This document shows positions 35,595-49,446 of a DNA stretch of 64,000 bases, piece by piece; the first letter of the stretch is position 1; the number at the start of each line of letters is the position of its first letter. Both the position numbers and the translations under genes were made by a program. The notes under the pieces were generated by a model. The model had not been told where the DNA came from. It did no database searches and was given only the letters and a program-made list of their open reading frames with translations. Source of the stretch: Antitrichia curtipendula. Taxonomy: Eukaryota > Streptophyta > Bryopsida > Hypnales > Leucodontaceae. The stretch is taken from the NCBI GenBank assembly GCA_951230915.1, contig OX579633.1, positions 50,482,029-50,546,028 of the forward strand, given 5' to 3'.

Positions 35595-37485
35595 TTAGAG
35601 GAGTGCAACGGAGTAGCCATCGGGATGCCGTTTGCGCCACCTCCAAGCATCGGATAAGCTCTCTCTCAAATCGAGGTGTTGCGCCGTCCAGTTGAGTTCC
35701 CGTTGAATCTTGGACGGGTCACTGTACACTTCGGCGTAGTCACCCGGTCGGCGGTCGAGTATCGTTACAGTTACGTTCACGCCGGTTGCGTACTTGCATG
35801 CCTCCACGAATTCCTTCACAGAACTCCCTGTCACACAAACAGAAATCAGTTCCACAGCGACTCTCGGGAGGTGTAAAAAGCTTAAACTAAACGAACACAG
35901 GAAAAAAGAAGAACAAGCCTTGTACCTTTGCCAGTGCCGACATTGTATACAGAAACCTTCCCTCTCTCTGCCTTGCCCATAGCCTTGACATGAGCGTCTA
36001 CCAGGTCTGTGACATGGATGTAGTCACGAATGCAAGTTCCATCTGAAGTATTGTAGTCTTGTCCTCTCACCTGGGAGAATAAATAAGGTTCAGATTCTGA
36101 ACTTCAGAACGATGAATGTACTGCTATCTACTGTAACAAAGCAATCTCTGGAAGCACAACGTTCTATCTGCTTTCTTCAATACCTAACCTGCTCCTGCTT
36201 GAAAAACAATCAAATATCCGGTACATCTTTCAAAACCACAGTGCAAATTAGGCGTAGGCTATCATGTAGGACTTGTACTCGAGGCGAGAAAACTAACCTG
36301 TATTCCAGAGATAATTCCCGCCGCAGCGTCGAAACAAGCTCCCGATATGCGAGCGTGTTGTCTGAGCTCTGGTCGTGGTGCTTCACCGAGCCTGCCCTTC
36401 GGATCTGACCCGATGACATTGAAGTATCTGCACCATGTCGTCTTATTAGTAAAAACAGGATAGAGCGAACAACATTTGCTGTATAGGATGCAAAAGAGAA
36501 TTCGCAAAACTACCTCAAGATCATCACAGACAAGTCTGCAGTCCTTGCGAAGTCCTTGATCAGATCTTCCGACATCTTCTTAGCCTTTCCATACGGATTG
36601 ATTGGAACCTGTTCAGACAATAAGTCAGTTATAGCGTCCCAACAATGGTCACCTTGAGAAGAAAACACATTAAAAACGAACCTAATACATAATGTACTAT
36701 ACCTGAGGTGTTTCTTCAGTGATAGGCATCTCCTCCGGTTCACCGTACGTTGCGCAAGTGCTCGAGTAGATGAGCTTCTTCACTCCGTGCGTCTTCATCG
36801 CCTCCAAGACCGTCAAGGTATTAAATGTAATGTTGTGGTAATACCGTAAAGGATCCGCCATACTCTCGCTAACGTAAGCGATCGCTGCAAAATGCATCAC
36901 CGCATCAAAGGCATTCCGAGCAAAAATCTCGTTCACACGCTGGCTGTCACCAAGATCACCGTAGAGGAACTGCAACCGGCCTGGCTCGGGAAACAGGACT
37001 TGCAACTGCTCCACCGCTCCTATGTTTCCACGTGAAAGGTTATCCTGCAATCATCGTCACGGCCAAATCACTAAATTTGCAATTGGCTTTTCCAACGCTG
37101 TACAAAGAAAGCGGAACTGAAAGTAATCAAGGTAGCAGTTTACAAAGACATACGACGATGGTAACGCGATGGCCGTCTTCAAGAAGGCGCAGTGCAGCAT
37201 GGGATCCGATAAAACCCGCGCCTCCCGTCACCAGCACATGAGTCACTCCTCTCTCATGCATTGCAAACTGCACACAGATCACGACTACACAGTCAGGATA
37301 CTCTCCACAACCGCAAAAAAATCACCGGTTACCTGCACATTTGGATACGATTTTGACTCCGACAATGAGAGCTGTACCTTGCTAGGACCAGCGAGAGTCG
37401 CCGACTGGCGTAAGGCACTCATACAGAAGGCAGTGAGCAGCACTCCCAGCAGCACCTTCCCGATAAAGTACAAACGAGGCTGCAT
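35595..37485 (-). CDS. UXE: UDP-arabinose 4-epimerase (MUR4/UXE type)
   Basis: Seven coding exons read in frame: 37333-37485, 37154-37267, 36703-37044, 36514-36608, 36298-36427, 35926-36070 and 35595-35827, for 403 residues. The enzyme interconverts UDP-xylose and UDP-arabinopyranose in the Golgi, supplying arabinose for cell-wall polymers. Seen: an N-terminal signal anchor (hydrophobic residues about 11-25), the NAD-binding [10 protein letters not shown] (65-74), [20 protein letters not shown], catalytic Tyr209-xxx-Lys213 in [51 protein letters not shown] and [13 protein letters not shown]. The anchor and overall pattern match MUR4 rather than cytosolic UDP-glucose epimerases. A TTTTTGCAG acceptor about 20 bp before the ATG suggests a 5' UTR intron, with a possible donor GGAG|GTAC near 38138. 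Confidence 0.93.
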
Positions 37486-38700
37486 ATTTGCGCAATCAAC
37501 TCCTGCAAAAACGTTACGACGTGAGCAGCCGTTCACGATCTTGTAAAGAAGCTTCTTTCCGGATTTCTCTTGAAGTGAGCAATGCTCAAAACCCCGAGGC
37601 CGCAGCTTGTAGCCACGTCAATTTTGAATTGTTGCGACAGAAAGTAGCGACAATTTTTTTTCAAAACTTGCGTCTGCAACGGTGGAAGCAGTAAACCAGC
37701 TTACTAACTGAAGAATTGAGGTTCAAATCTGTGACTGGACAAATATCGTGCGTGCACAACAACGCACGTAACGCTTCCAATCACAATTAGCGCAGACGTC
37801 AAATTGATCTTCAGGTTTCAATCATTTCCAAAGAGGACGACCCGGAATTCAGTGGCGCACGCTTCATGCATGTTGCACGAACTTCAATAAAAAATTACAC
37901 AAAATCTGCATCCTGCGCCGGGAGATAAAAAACAGGACAGGCAAGTGTACAGAGGTCGCCAAGAATCGCAAACAGAAGCTGTCCTTCAAAAACCTTTCCC
38001 TGAGCAACTCTGTTTCTCCAAAAATTCAAATTTCGATCCGCAAAGCCTCCGTCCCTGTACAAACTCAAAATGCTAAAATGCAAATGCAAGATTATCCTGC
38101 AAGAATAAACTGCAAGAAAAAACAGGAGAAGAAAGTACCTCCAAAAGTATATGTTCGAAACGGTCTCGGACTTCGGCGACGAAAAATAGGCGAAGAAATA
38201 GTCCCCGACGGCAAAACCGATCCCAAGCTACCCATCAGTACGCACCCTGCTGCAAACCAAACTATCGCCTCCCTGTATGCCCCTCCAAGCTCACTAGTCC
38301 TCAACGAAGACGCTCACAAAAAAAGACGTCCAGACGCCTTCAACCACCGATTTCAGTCAACAGACGGCCTTGACGGACCTCTTCTTCCCCTCCAAATATC
38401 TCCCGTTACTACTCGCTCTTCTTCCCCGCAACTCCGTCCCAAGAACCAAAACCAAAAAATATAAAAGAATGAAAAAGAGAGGCTCAGAATAACAGGGGAA
38501 CCGACTGCCAAATGTCAACAACGCCAGAGGGAACAGAAGCTGCAGCTACTGGTACGCCACTAGCAATCTCCCTGACGCCTTTCATCAACGTCTTGCTCGC
38601 ACAAAAGCTCCAGTGAAACTCGAGTGCGCAATTAGAAGGATTGAGTAATAAGCTGAATGGGACGGAATGCAGCTCCGGGCCTCCTCATACATCGGCTACA
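37486..38700. promoter_or_regulatory. Epimerase 5' leader, probable leader intron and promoter
   Basis: The region is less AT-rich than the desert beyond it. A probable leader intron runs from a donor near 38138 to the acceptor about 20 bp before the ATG. CT-rich stretches at 38390-38430 (plus-strand reading) may belong to the first exon or promoter. Short ORFs here show no family. Confidence 0.4.
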
Positions 38701-41700
38701 AAGCTCCGTCGTGGCCAGCGCGAGGAGCCCCGATCGTCGCGCTCACGTCGGACACACTCCGCGATTGCGGTGGTGAGCGGGATTTCAGTTCATTTCCAGT
38801 GAGGAAAATGAAATGACATTTCAGTTGCGTTTCCGTTGTCCGTTTTATTTTCCGCTGCGTGTAAAAACGGGAATGATGGATTCGGAGCTCCCAATTTGGG
38901 CACGCTCGCTCGAGGGCTTGTCGCCGCAGGCAACCGAAAAGCATGAGTTTCGAAGAGCGTCCAGTCCGGACTCGGGAATAGGGAAAAATGGGGTTCAGTG
39001 AGTAGAAATAGAGTGATAATGAAAATTTTGTGTTCATAAAGAGTAAAAGACTTCTAGCATTTTCAAATCAATTATTGCAGTAACACTAAGTTTCCTTATT
39101 AGTGTAGTGAAAAGCAGGATTTGAGGATTAGTAAAATGGGGATCTTACACTCAAATCCTCTTAACCCTCAAACAACTAAGCAGCCAAAAAATGGCTCATG
39201 AATGACTTTGAGAGAAATTGAAGAAATGATGAATAAACCTAATTATCCAAAAATCTGACAAGTTTTGACTCACTATTTTAATCACAGGCTTTATCTAACC
39301 ATCTTTTCACTGACATTATGGAATATCTCCACACTTGTGTTATTGAAAGGATAATCATTCAATGTATTAAACTTAAGCCTCAATTAATAAAATTAAAGTC
39401 AAGCACACTAATTGAATTCAAAATTATTTAATCAAAATCTAGGAATTGACATATTGATATCATCTCATGTGGTTAACAAAAGATATAAGGTAATCTGCAT
39501 CCTTGTAAACATCTACAGTATATACATATATGTATCTACACAAATGAAAATTATATACATATCCAACCTAATTGAACCCTCACCATATAGTTGGATTTTT
39601 TATTTTAATGTTCTATCTCCTTATAGCCAATCCATTTTTTTCATAGGGACATGGTTGGTGTCTGTAAAGTGATAGTCACCGACACAATTTTTTTAAATCT
39701 TCATTGATTGCCAATGTGACAATAAGGTGCAAGATGGAGATGCTTATTTAGGCTATTTTTAAGTCATTTCTACTAATTTCATTGATTTGGATATATGGTT
39801 TACTATAGTAAAATAATGACTAACCCACAACCTTTGTTTATATAAATTTGGCAAAATACTTCCCAAAAATCACATTATATGAGATTTTAGGCCATGGAAG
39901 GGCCGATTTAAGGTTACTAGGAGGGCCATTTCACCCCTTGATTTAAACTAGTGCGCCGTTGTAAAATAATTAAAAGTTTTAAAACATTTTTTTTTTAATG
40001 TTTTTTATTTTATTTTAAAATTTTAAGTTTTAAAAAGATTATTATTTGACATAGTCGACTCCCAACTACATCAGATTTTTTGATGTAGTAAAGTTCCCAT
40101 GTTCCCCAATGTCTAAGAACTTGCAGTCTTGTTGAGGCTTCAAATCTCATCTAATATTGAAAGTCCTATACTCAAGTTCCTACTTTGTAAACCATGTTGG
40201 TTTCTAGCAACAATCTTTTTTTTAAATACATTGTTTGTCACACTATTATTGCTTCTAGCACATTTGTTTCACACTCAAATTGTTTGATCTTGTATACAAT
40301 ATACCTCTCTTTCAAGCAATCAAATTAATCCTTAAACACTCTAACATCTATATTTTAGATGATGAACAAAGTGCTTCAAGCCAATGTTTGTTCAAATATG
40401 TTTTCATTCATCCAAAGCAATTCTTTCGTCATGACCTCTCTTCTAGACCAGTTTGATGAAATTGAAGTACACAACATATTGGTGTCAACATACATACAAA
40501 AATGTGCAAATACTTTTATTAAATTAAACATTGAAGGATTAAAGGAGTAGAGTGTATTGGGTTTTGCAAGTTTTAGCCAAATGGATTGGAAATTTTTTAT
40601 TTCTAATAAAATAAATATATTTCAAATCAAAAGTGCATCCAATATCAATTTTAATACTTAAAATATTTGTGGACGATTTGAGGAGGATAGGGGAAATGAA
40701 GGTATACAACAAAATCAATTCAAAATCTTGAATGATAAATCCTCTTCATTTGTCATATGATTTGAATGGCATGTGTTGTGCATATCAAATTTAATTCCAA
40801 GACTTTTCCATGTTCTCTTCATTTGCCTTTCAATTCTCTCTACCAAACTCTACATCAAATTGAAGTTAGCTTAATTAACATCTCTACTATTATTGCAAAT
40901 TTTTATGTCCTTAAACTATGAAAATTTTAGTACATATTGTCAATTTTTTTAGTTTATTGATTTTGAGTATATCCACTACAAGAAAAAGGGTGGTATTAAG
41001 TGCAATATTGAGTTAGAAGTTTTATAATGAAAGGTTGGATATTTTAAAGAAAACTTACTTAAAAAAACATGTGTCTAGGACTTACCTCAAAGTACCTTTA
41101 CTAAATTACTACATTACATCAATTCAATCAATTTTTGCATGTCCTTTCATCATTCTTGAAGACAACAATATTAACTAAAAAAAGGTTGCAAGTCATGGTG
41201 TGAACTCCTCACCTAATGCTTGGAGGTGATAAACCTTAGCATCTTGCTTCATCTTGTTTCATATGTGAAATCAAAGATTTTTTAGAAACTTGTATGACAT
41301 AAGGTGTCTATTTAATAACTACTGACTAAAAATGACAAATTTTCAATAACTAATGACCAATAAGGACAAATTTTCATTAAGCAATGACCAAAAAGGACAA
41401 TTTTTTTGTGATGTTAATGACCAATTAGTATTGTAAACTTGACATATATACTTATTATACACATAAAAATTAAAAGCACTTTCCAAATTACATATGATTG
41501 ACGGGATCAATTTATATGACACAATCAACTAATACATATCTTTCAACTAAAGCATCTACATTTATTACTACAATCTTATTCTATAGATGATAGGATCAAA
41601 ATTATATTTTAAGTCCAAATACTTTTTAGGAAAATTCAATTGTTTTACATATATAAGTATTAAAATTAAATATAAGCATTCCAATTAAATGAGGGGAATT

Positions 41701-42244
41701 CAGTTATTTTACATATACTAATTGATAAATATATCAAAATATATACAAGCTTCAAATTTTGCTTAATTAATTGTTATTAATAAAATTAAAAAATCTTTTA
41801 TCAATCACGATTAGGTATTGATTGGTAGTTTTTTATTTTATAATTAAAACTTTATAAAATTTGTTTCCATAATTGGTACAATTGTAATACACAACATAAT
41901 AGTAATTAAGTTGATGATTAATGATTGTTATTTCTATATATGTAATAGCCAATTGACAATGTTATTTGAGTCAATTAAATTATTGAACTTAAACAATAAA
42001 ATTAAGTGGATTTTAGAAATTAGTTAGATGGATTAAAAAATAGACAAAATGAACACAAAGCTCAATGAAGTTGATTATTAAGGAGGGGAAAAGAAGGTTG
42101 GAGATTGACAATCCGCTTAGGAATTTAAAACATTTTAAGGTTCACCTACTTTCAAAGAATTTTATGTTCAATGAAGTGTGGTGACATTTTGATTTATTTT
42201 GTTTTGTTGACGTAGACTATTGTATTTTGAATTTGGGATTCTTT
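38701..42244. other. AT-rich gene desert, left part
   Basis: No coding sequence is visible. A TTAA repeat end (TTAATCCTTAAACACTC, from 40325) repeats the segment at 2714. A single CACTA-like terminus (CACTACAAGAAAAAGGG) lies at about 40976; no partner end was found. The rest is simple AT-rich DNA. Confidence 0.45.
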
Positions 42245-42431
42245 CACTACAAGAAAAGGGGTGTTTTAAGTATAGTCCAAGTAATATAGTCTCATAAATA
42301 ATGACCTTTCACAAAATATTAAGTAAAATATTACTCAAAACATACATATATCTAGTAAAATTTTACTAAAAATCATCTAAAAGGTTATTAATTATAGGAC
42401 TATAGATAAAAGACCCTTTTTTCTTGCAATG
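42245..42431. mobile_element. 187-bp CACTA-type MITE
   Basis: The left end reads CACTACAAGAAAAGGGG and the right end, as reverse complement, CATTGCAAGAAAAAAGGG. Both arms continue to a shared TATAGTCC. TTT flanks both sides (42242-42244 and 42432-42434), a 3-bp duplication as for CACTA elements. It is noncoding and belongs to a different subfamily from the 13.4-kb element, whose end is CACTATAAG. Confidence 0.7.
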
Positions 42432-42889
42432 TTTTAATTTTCAGGTATAGCTATTAATATATACTTTTTATATTGTAAATTGCCATAGTATCTGAAGTAT
42501 ATATTTAATTCCTAAACCATAGGAGTGACTAAATGAAAATTTAGATACATTCCTCAAAAATCCAAATTTGCATGCACATTATTGAAATTTGCCTCAAATT
42601 GTGCACATGCATCTTCCTATAAAAAAGATTTGTTTCCCTGATCAAGTACCCAAATCGCTTTTTCATCTGCTTACACATTGGTATTAATAGAATAACAATT
42701 AATGTAGCTTCTTCTAAATACTATGGCCCTTGACATATGATGATTATAGCATGTCAATCAGTTTGATTCTGTAGTTTAGATAAGTTATACTGTACCCAAC
42801 TGATTCAAATATAAACAATAAGACATGTTTCAATAAAATTAATCACCAAACTTTGGATGTAGCTAAATGAGTAAGCATTGTTTCAGGCC

Positions 42890-43867
42890 TTAACCCCTAA
42901 ACGTCAGAGGTCCAACCAAGCTTAAAAACTGCCTACCTTTGCAAGTCTGAAAAGTCAAAATTAGAGTAATATATGAAGATCTCAACCGTACAATATTGTA
43001 ATGTGTATGTTGTAGATGGTATGGAACAAATTTGAGGTCATTTGACCGTATAGATTAAAAGATTATAATGTTTTAGTGTTGAAAAAAGGTGCTGAAATTT
43101 TCTTAAAAACACATTTGGAGGTGAAATTCGATTTCTAAACTTACTCAAATGAAAAAACTTTAAGGTACAAAGTGATTCAAAAACAGAATATATACACTTT
43201 GATGGAAAAAATATATCATTCAAATGAATCATTGTGTCCGCAAAACGGATTTGAAATGTCAGAAAACAGTGAAAAAAGTAACAAAAATCACATCTATGAC
43301 TGAACCTCCTTCTACTAAAATGCTTCTCAATCACTCATAACTACTTGGATTGCTATGGAATTTTAACCACACAAACTAGACTAGTATGCGCGACTTTAAC
43401 AACAAGTATTATTAGATTTGGACATTGTATGAAGAAGTTATAGGCCGCCAAAGTTCACTGCAATCCACCAATGTCTGGATTTTGAACTTTGAATTGCTCC
43501 CAATCATTTGAAACAACTCGGATTGACATGAAAACTTTACCACAACAATTAGACTTCAGTGGAAACAAAATACAACAAATTTTATTGAAAAAAACCATTA
43601 GATTATAAAGATACAAGCCCCCAAAGTTGCAGCCATCAAATGCAGTTTGGTGAGCTCAAATTGAACCTATGAACTTCAATTGGCTCCTAAAACTATTATG
43701 CATCTTGGATTGATCTGAAAATTTTATCACACAAACTAGACTAGTATGCAAAACTTCTCTAACAAGTTTTATTGAATTTGGACCTTGGATGCAAAAGTTA
43801 CAACCCTTTGAATTTGACTTTTAGGCTGTGAGGACGTTTTTCGTCCCCTGTGACGTTCAGGGGTTAA
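42890..43867. mobile_element. TTAA-flanked MITE (piggyBac-like), 978 bp, with internal tandem repeats
   Basis: The left end is TTAACCCCTAAACGTCAGAG and the right end, as reverse complement, TTAACCCCTGAACGTCACAG. TTAA sits at both boundaries. The interior holds three diverged units of about 180 bp (about 43325-43500, 43500-43680 and 43681-43805) sharing ACTTGGATTG, ACACAAACTAGACTAGTATG and ATTTGGAC. No transposase is present. Confidence 0.75.
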
Positions 43868-45255
43868 CCGTGGAATGCTCCCGGTGCCATTTTATGGCGT
43901 TTGTCATTCAAATGTGCTCGGACGAGCTTGAAAGCATTTTTTCATCCACATTTTTCTTGTTGACCTTTCGTGTTGGGTTATGAAGAGTATCCATTTGAAT
44001 TTGCAGTCTTGTTAGCGTTTGTCTTTACGTAAATGAGAAGTTAGTAAAAAAAATGGATCACAAAATGTGCTATTTAAGTGTATTTTAGAAAGTTGTTGCT
44101 CCATGTTCTAAATCTGAAATTTCTCCACAAAAATGATATTTCTTAAGTTTGAACCCAACTAACAAAATGAAGGTCATCTACTCTAGTTTCTACTCCAATT
44201 TGAGTTTTGAAAAAAGTTCCTACTATTGAATATTTTATTGCAATTTGAACTTTGCATGTATTTTCAATGTCTATTGAATTCTAATCATAGAATAACATGG
44301 ATATTGAGTTCACACTATGATGTTCTTCTTTGTAATATGTGTACATGGTGAAATTTTTAGAGTGTTTGAAATAATTTTCTATTTGATGTGATTTTTCTTC
44401 ACTTTTTCTTCAAAAATTCTCAAAAAAAATCAGTTTAAAAAACAAACAAACTAATTTCTTGTGAAGTAAAGAAGACATGTAATTTAATCTCTGAAAAATA
44501 AATATAAAATTTTTCATACATATCCAATTGCAAAATGGCAACAAACTGACCCATGGATAGTGAGGCTTGATATCAATGGTCATAGGTCTGTCCTTTAAGG
44601 GTTAATGATGTTGTTGTTTTTTATACGCTTTCCCCTATACAAAAATTGAGTAGCACATGAACCCCATTCAAGCTGTAAATTTCAAACCAAGTCACATACA
44701 TACTATTGGTCAACTCATTCTTTTTTGGAAATTTTTGAGTGTTTAGAGGGGATCAAATAAATTCAATATATGAAAAACATATGCCATCTCTTTTAGAGGG
44801 AAACATCTTTAGGAGATTAAGGTAGCAGCACCCATAACCAACAATGCGGTAATGAATGATAGAATCTTTTTGTGTGGGACATAAGTGCAACTATTCTTCC
44901 TCCAAATTTTGTGTGAAAAAGGAAGGTTTTCTACAATAGTTTGATTTCCAATGAGTTTTCTTTTAGATTTTGTTAAACCAATGATTCATAAAGTATCCAA
45001 AATGGATGATTTCCACAATCACTAGTCCATCCTTTAAGGGTTAAGCAAATGATTCCCACCAAAACAATGATTTCCACAATGACCAACCCATCTATCATGT
45101 AAGGATTAATACAAATTTTCAAATTTATCAAACGTGTGATTTTCTAGTTGTACTAAAAAATGATAAATTCTTGCATTTTTGCTCAAAATGAAAAGTGTTT
45201 AAGTTAGAAGCACCCATTCAAGTCCATGTATTTGTTGATTGCATGTAGAGTTCCT
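43868..45255. other. AT-rich DNA with solitary TTAA-repeat ends
   Basis: No gene is visible. Right-type ends CCTTTAAGGGTTAA occur at 44592-44605 and 45031-45044 without clear partners. They belong to the same TTAA family as the flanking elements. Confidence 0.45.
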
Positions 45256-46183
45256 TTGACCCCTAAAGGACCATTGTCCCTTCAGGGGACAAATGAGATT
45301 TCAGGTAGGTACCTATGAGCTGAATTTGTGTCCTGATTTTTTTTTTAAATTTTGGAAGATAGAAAAATTGATTAGCTTCATGGGAATATTGTTATTTTTT
45401 CAATTGGTGCTCAAGAATAAAAATTATGCCCAAATAAGCTCAAAAACAAGGGAGAGCAAGCAACAAAAAAAAGTCTGCAAAAATTTGAATTAAATTTTTT
45501 TCTCTCTCTTAGATTACATTTTTGTCTATCTGGTAAGCTTTGATACTTTTCATTTGGATTTGTTAGAAGAAAGTTATGGACAATCTTGCTTTTGGGGCAA
45601 TTAGAACATCTTCTTGAAAAAAATAACTTATACAATTGATTTCTGAATGCAAGTTTTGCAATTTAAAAAAAAATCCACATGGTTTAGTTTGCTTGCTAGA
45701 AAAATCTCACCATTGGGATTAGTGCATTTTAATTTCATCTAAAAGATATTAATATTTCAGATTTTCCTTCTATCTTGTATCTACTTCTACTTAACAATTT
45801 TTTGGAGAATGAAAATTAAGTTTTTTTGAATTTTTTTTTCTAGACTCCCAATTCAATTCTCCACTATAAAGATTTAAGGCTCAAAACTTTGTAGTGCAAA
45901 AAATTTTAAGTTAAAAATGTTCAAAGTCAAAAATTCTAGTCTCCCACAATGTGCTGAAAAACTTGATTTTTCCACTTTAAAGACAATTATCTTGCAATCA
46001 ATGCGGTCAAAAATCTGAAATTTTTTCCACACATTCTCATACTAGCTAGGTGTTCTACTAGCTAGGTGTCCTACGATTAGATGTGTAGGAAAAAAAAATC
46101 AAATTTTTTTTACTCTTTATTGTAGAAATGGTTGTTTTGACTGTTTTTTGGCAGAAAAAAGGTCTTGGTCCTTTGGGGGTTAA
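45256..46183. mobile_element. TTAA-type MITE, 928 bp
   Basis: The left end reads TTGACCCCTAAAGGACCA (first TTAA degraded to TTGA). The right end, as reverse complement, reads TTAACCCCCAAAGGACCA. The termini match apart from two bases. The interior is AT-rich and noncoding. Confidence 0.65.
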
Positions 46184-48568
46184 TGTGTCCCCCAAAGTAC
46201 CTTGAACCCGTCCTTTTGCTTAACTGTGGTTGATGGATGAAGGCACCTTAATCAAAGTGTTATTCTAGGTGCCCTAGAAAGCTCTCCTTTGGAAATTCAC
46301 AAAACATACTTGCGACTTGTCCAAAAATTATAGTTTTTTTTTTCTTTGGAAAATTAATGATTTTCAATTTCCAATAGTACTTTAAAAAAAAAAATCTCGC
46401 AAAAAGGTGCCTCCAACTATGTTGAATTGCCATAATTCACATGAATGGATGCTTCTACCTTAGTTGTATCCACGTTGTAGTCCACGACCTCATGTTGGTA
46501 TTCATGAGTCCTATACCATTGGTATTTTAATTTTTTAAATTTGAGCAATGATAAATGGACCATTTCAGCCTATGCACTTGACTCCCTCCAATTATTATGC
46601 CCCCAATGCCAAGAAGAGGCCACGACTGCACGAGAGAGTTCTCAGTCCTGTTCCCAATGATGTAAGTTTTGTAAGTTTCCACTGGGCAAACAGATGCCCT
46701 TCATCAGACCCTTTGAGTCGGCGTTACGGTGGCTGAGGAGATTCCGCACGTGGGAGCGGCCACAAGTGGAGTAATCAGCGAGCTTGTCCTGTTTAGTACC
46801 CAAAAAAAAAAAAAAATTGGTTTCAATTATTAGTCCACAAGGGTTTGCTGGGGTATGACTAGTTTGCCCTGTTGGCATTGTTAATTCTTTTTTGAACCTT
46901 TTTTCTTTACAAAGTGACAAAATAACGTGAGAAATGGGGAGTCTGAGCAATTTTTTTTATTTTTTATTTTTAAATGTGAATTTGCAATGAATTTACGCTC
47001 AAAAGGTAGAAACTCCTATTGTAGTCACTAATCACTTCATAATCATCATCATCCAAAGCATTGTTTGTAGACACTACTTGAACCTAGTGTAGCCCACATT
47101 TCATTTATTGAATTTTTTTGTTGTGGTGATTGATTCAAGATTTTAATGGGTCATTCCCTAGTTGTCTAGGATAGGTCTTCTATATATCACGGGGTGGGGT
47201 GGGGTGGGGGTACCTCAAGGATACTCGAATGGGCTACTGACCAAAAGCACCATTTTTTATTTGATGTACATTTAATTAATCAATATCTACTTCCATTAAA
47301 GAAATAACTTTAAAATATTTTTCAAAGAAACCTTTGATTCATAAAAAATTGCATGCAATATCCAAATGAAATATTTTTGATGCATTCACCCTTGAAGTCT
47401 CACGAGTTTCCTCAAGGGACTCTTAAAGGTTTGGGCAAGTACATGTGATTGCAATTTTTGTTAAGATCTTTTTGTTGAAACCTTATGTCAACATACGAAA
47501 ATTGATTAGCTTTCTAAGAATATAATATTTCTTTCAATCAATAACCACGAGTAAAAGTTGTACCACAATTAGTCCAAAATAGGCAAGGGTGGTGAACCAA
47601 AAATAAACAAAAAAAGCTTGAAATAATTCTTTTTTAGGAAACGGTGGCAAAATTAGGTGTAGTTACCTTATCCCTAGTAGAACATGAAGTGAGCATTATG
47701 ATCATGTTTGTACTTTGTATAAAGACTTGTTCAAAAGCAATACCATTTTTTTTAAGAGATATTTGACAATACAGTCTCTCTTTCTTGGTGGGTGAAATCA
47801 CTAAATTGCTACAAAATCTTGAGACCACAATATTGTTCTTCTTTGCATGAATTTTCACAAACATGGATATAACCCCGTCCACATTTTACATATTTCATCC
47901 ATATGGATGGATGAAAATAGTTTTGTCACTCCAGTGAAGATCGCTCAACTGTCAAAAATAAATGAAATTAAAAAAAACAAAAACAAACTGTGCATGGTAC
48001 TGCAAGAAGCACAACACTCGATCTGGTCAAAGAAATGAGTGTCTGAATCTTATTGTCCAATTATATGATTTATAAAATGTACAGAAAGAATATATTCCTT
48101 ATGTCTATCATACACAGGATGATCGAACAAAAATAATTCCAAAAAGAAAAGAAAAATTTGAAAATTATGATGAGGCCGAAAAAGTTAAATGCTGAAAAAT
48201 TAAAGAAAGAAAAATCATTCTTTTTTTAGTATATATATTTATTGTGGAGGAAAAAAGGTTATAGTTTCGAATACTATCTTTTCAAAGGTTACCGACATTT
48301 TTTAATCTTAATTAATCATTCGTTTCTTAGAAGATAATCCAGTGATGTGGCTTAGTAAGCAGTATTTCATTGATTTGTTTTGGCACAAATCACAAGCCAA
48401 TCTGTTGCCATTTTGTTTCCAAATTAGGTTGCATGCACCTAGAAAATCAGTTAGGAGGTCTAAAATGCCCATTTAAGAAATGCAAATTAATTTTGGAGAG
48501 GTTAGACTTTTTGAAGTTGGAACACTATGGTCACTAAAAGGGTTCAACTCTTGAAACTGTACACTAAT
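46184..48568. other. AT-rich intergenic DNA with one G-rich cluster
   Basis: No conserved gene is visible. A GC-richer patch at 46600-46760 has short open frames on both strands without family features. A G4-capable run lies at 47191-47210. Confidence 0.45.
47191..47210 (+). repeat. G-quadruplex motif
   Basis: Four G-runs (G4, G4, G4, G5) are separated by single T bases, a textbook tight G-quadruplex pattern, alone in otherwise AT-rich DNA. Confidence 0.7.
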
Positions 48569-49446
48569 TGTACAGTACCCGGCAACTCTCAATTGTCCAC
48601 TCCATTTTGCCATTCAAAAGAAAATTGTAGAATGTATCATATCTTTAACATCTTTCATCTTGCATAATTAACATTCACTTCTTATGCAATTCCGATCAAG
48701 CATACCAAATTTGAATTTCAGAAAATCAAAATTCTATTTTTGATGAATTCTTTCATTAAATTTTAATGATTTTGTACAATAATTCATTGAAAAGTATAGA
48801 TGATGAATTTCTTAAATTCAATTGCGGCCCTATGTAGGAAATACCTACATGCACATCTTTCCTTCAGTAGGCATCTCCAAAAAGTTTTAGGATTTCCTCA
48901 CAAAGGTTTCAAAAGTTGTTGTAACAATGTCCAATTTTTGAAAAATAGATATTTCTTTATTGTAATTAGATTTTGGCAAAACAACTATACATTCATGTTC
49001 AAATGTACAAAATTAGTAACAATGTGAAGGCCAAATAGAAAAATCTAATTACAATAAAGAAATATCTACTTTTTAAAAATTGGACATTGTCACGACAACT
49101 TTTGAAACCTTTGTGAGGAAATTCTAAAACTTTTTGGAAATGCCTATTGAAAGAAAAGATGTGCATGTAAATGTTTCCTACATATAGCAGCAATTAAATT
49201 TTAAAAATTCATCACCAACGATTTTCAATCAATTATCATATAAAACTATGAATTTTAAATGAAATAATTCACCAAAATTGCAATTTTACTTTTCTGAAAC
49301 CCCAATTTGGTATGCTTGATTGGAAGTGCGTAAGAATTGAATGTTGATCATGCAAGACAAAAAATGTCAATCATATTATATATTGTTCAAAGTTCTTTTG
49401 AATGGTAGAATGGGGTGGACGATTGAGAGTTGCCGGCTACTGTACA
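48569..49446. repeat. 878-bp fold-back element (arms ~406 bp)
   Basis: Arm 48569-48974 and arm 49040-49446 are imperfect reverse complements around a 65-bp spacer. Shared landmarks include TGTACAGTA at the outer ends, CCGGCAACTCTCAAT, AAGCATACCAAATT and TTTCTTTATTGTAATTAGAT near the centre. The two open frames at 48800-49027 (plus) and 48999-49193 (minus) encode near-identical peptides only because the arms are inverted copies. No clear target duplication was found. Confidence 0.85.

Noticed and set aside
40976..41400. Second short CACTA element
   Set aside because: The left end CACTACAAGAAAAAGGG is clear but no matching right end or duplication could be found.
48800..49193. Two similar short proteins on opposite strands
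   Set aside because: The similarity is explained by the inverted-repeat arms; there is no independent coding evidence.
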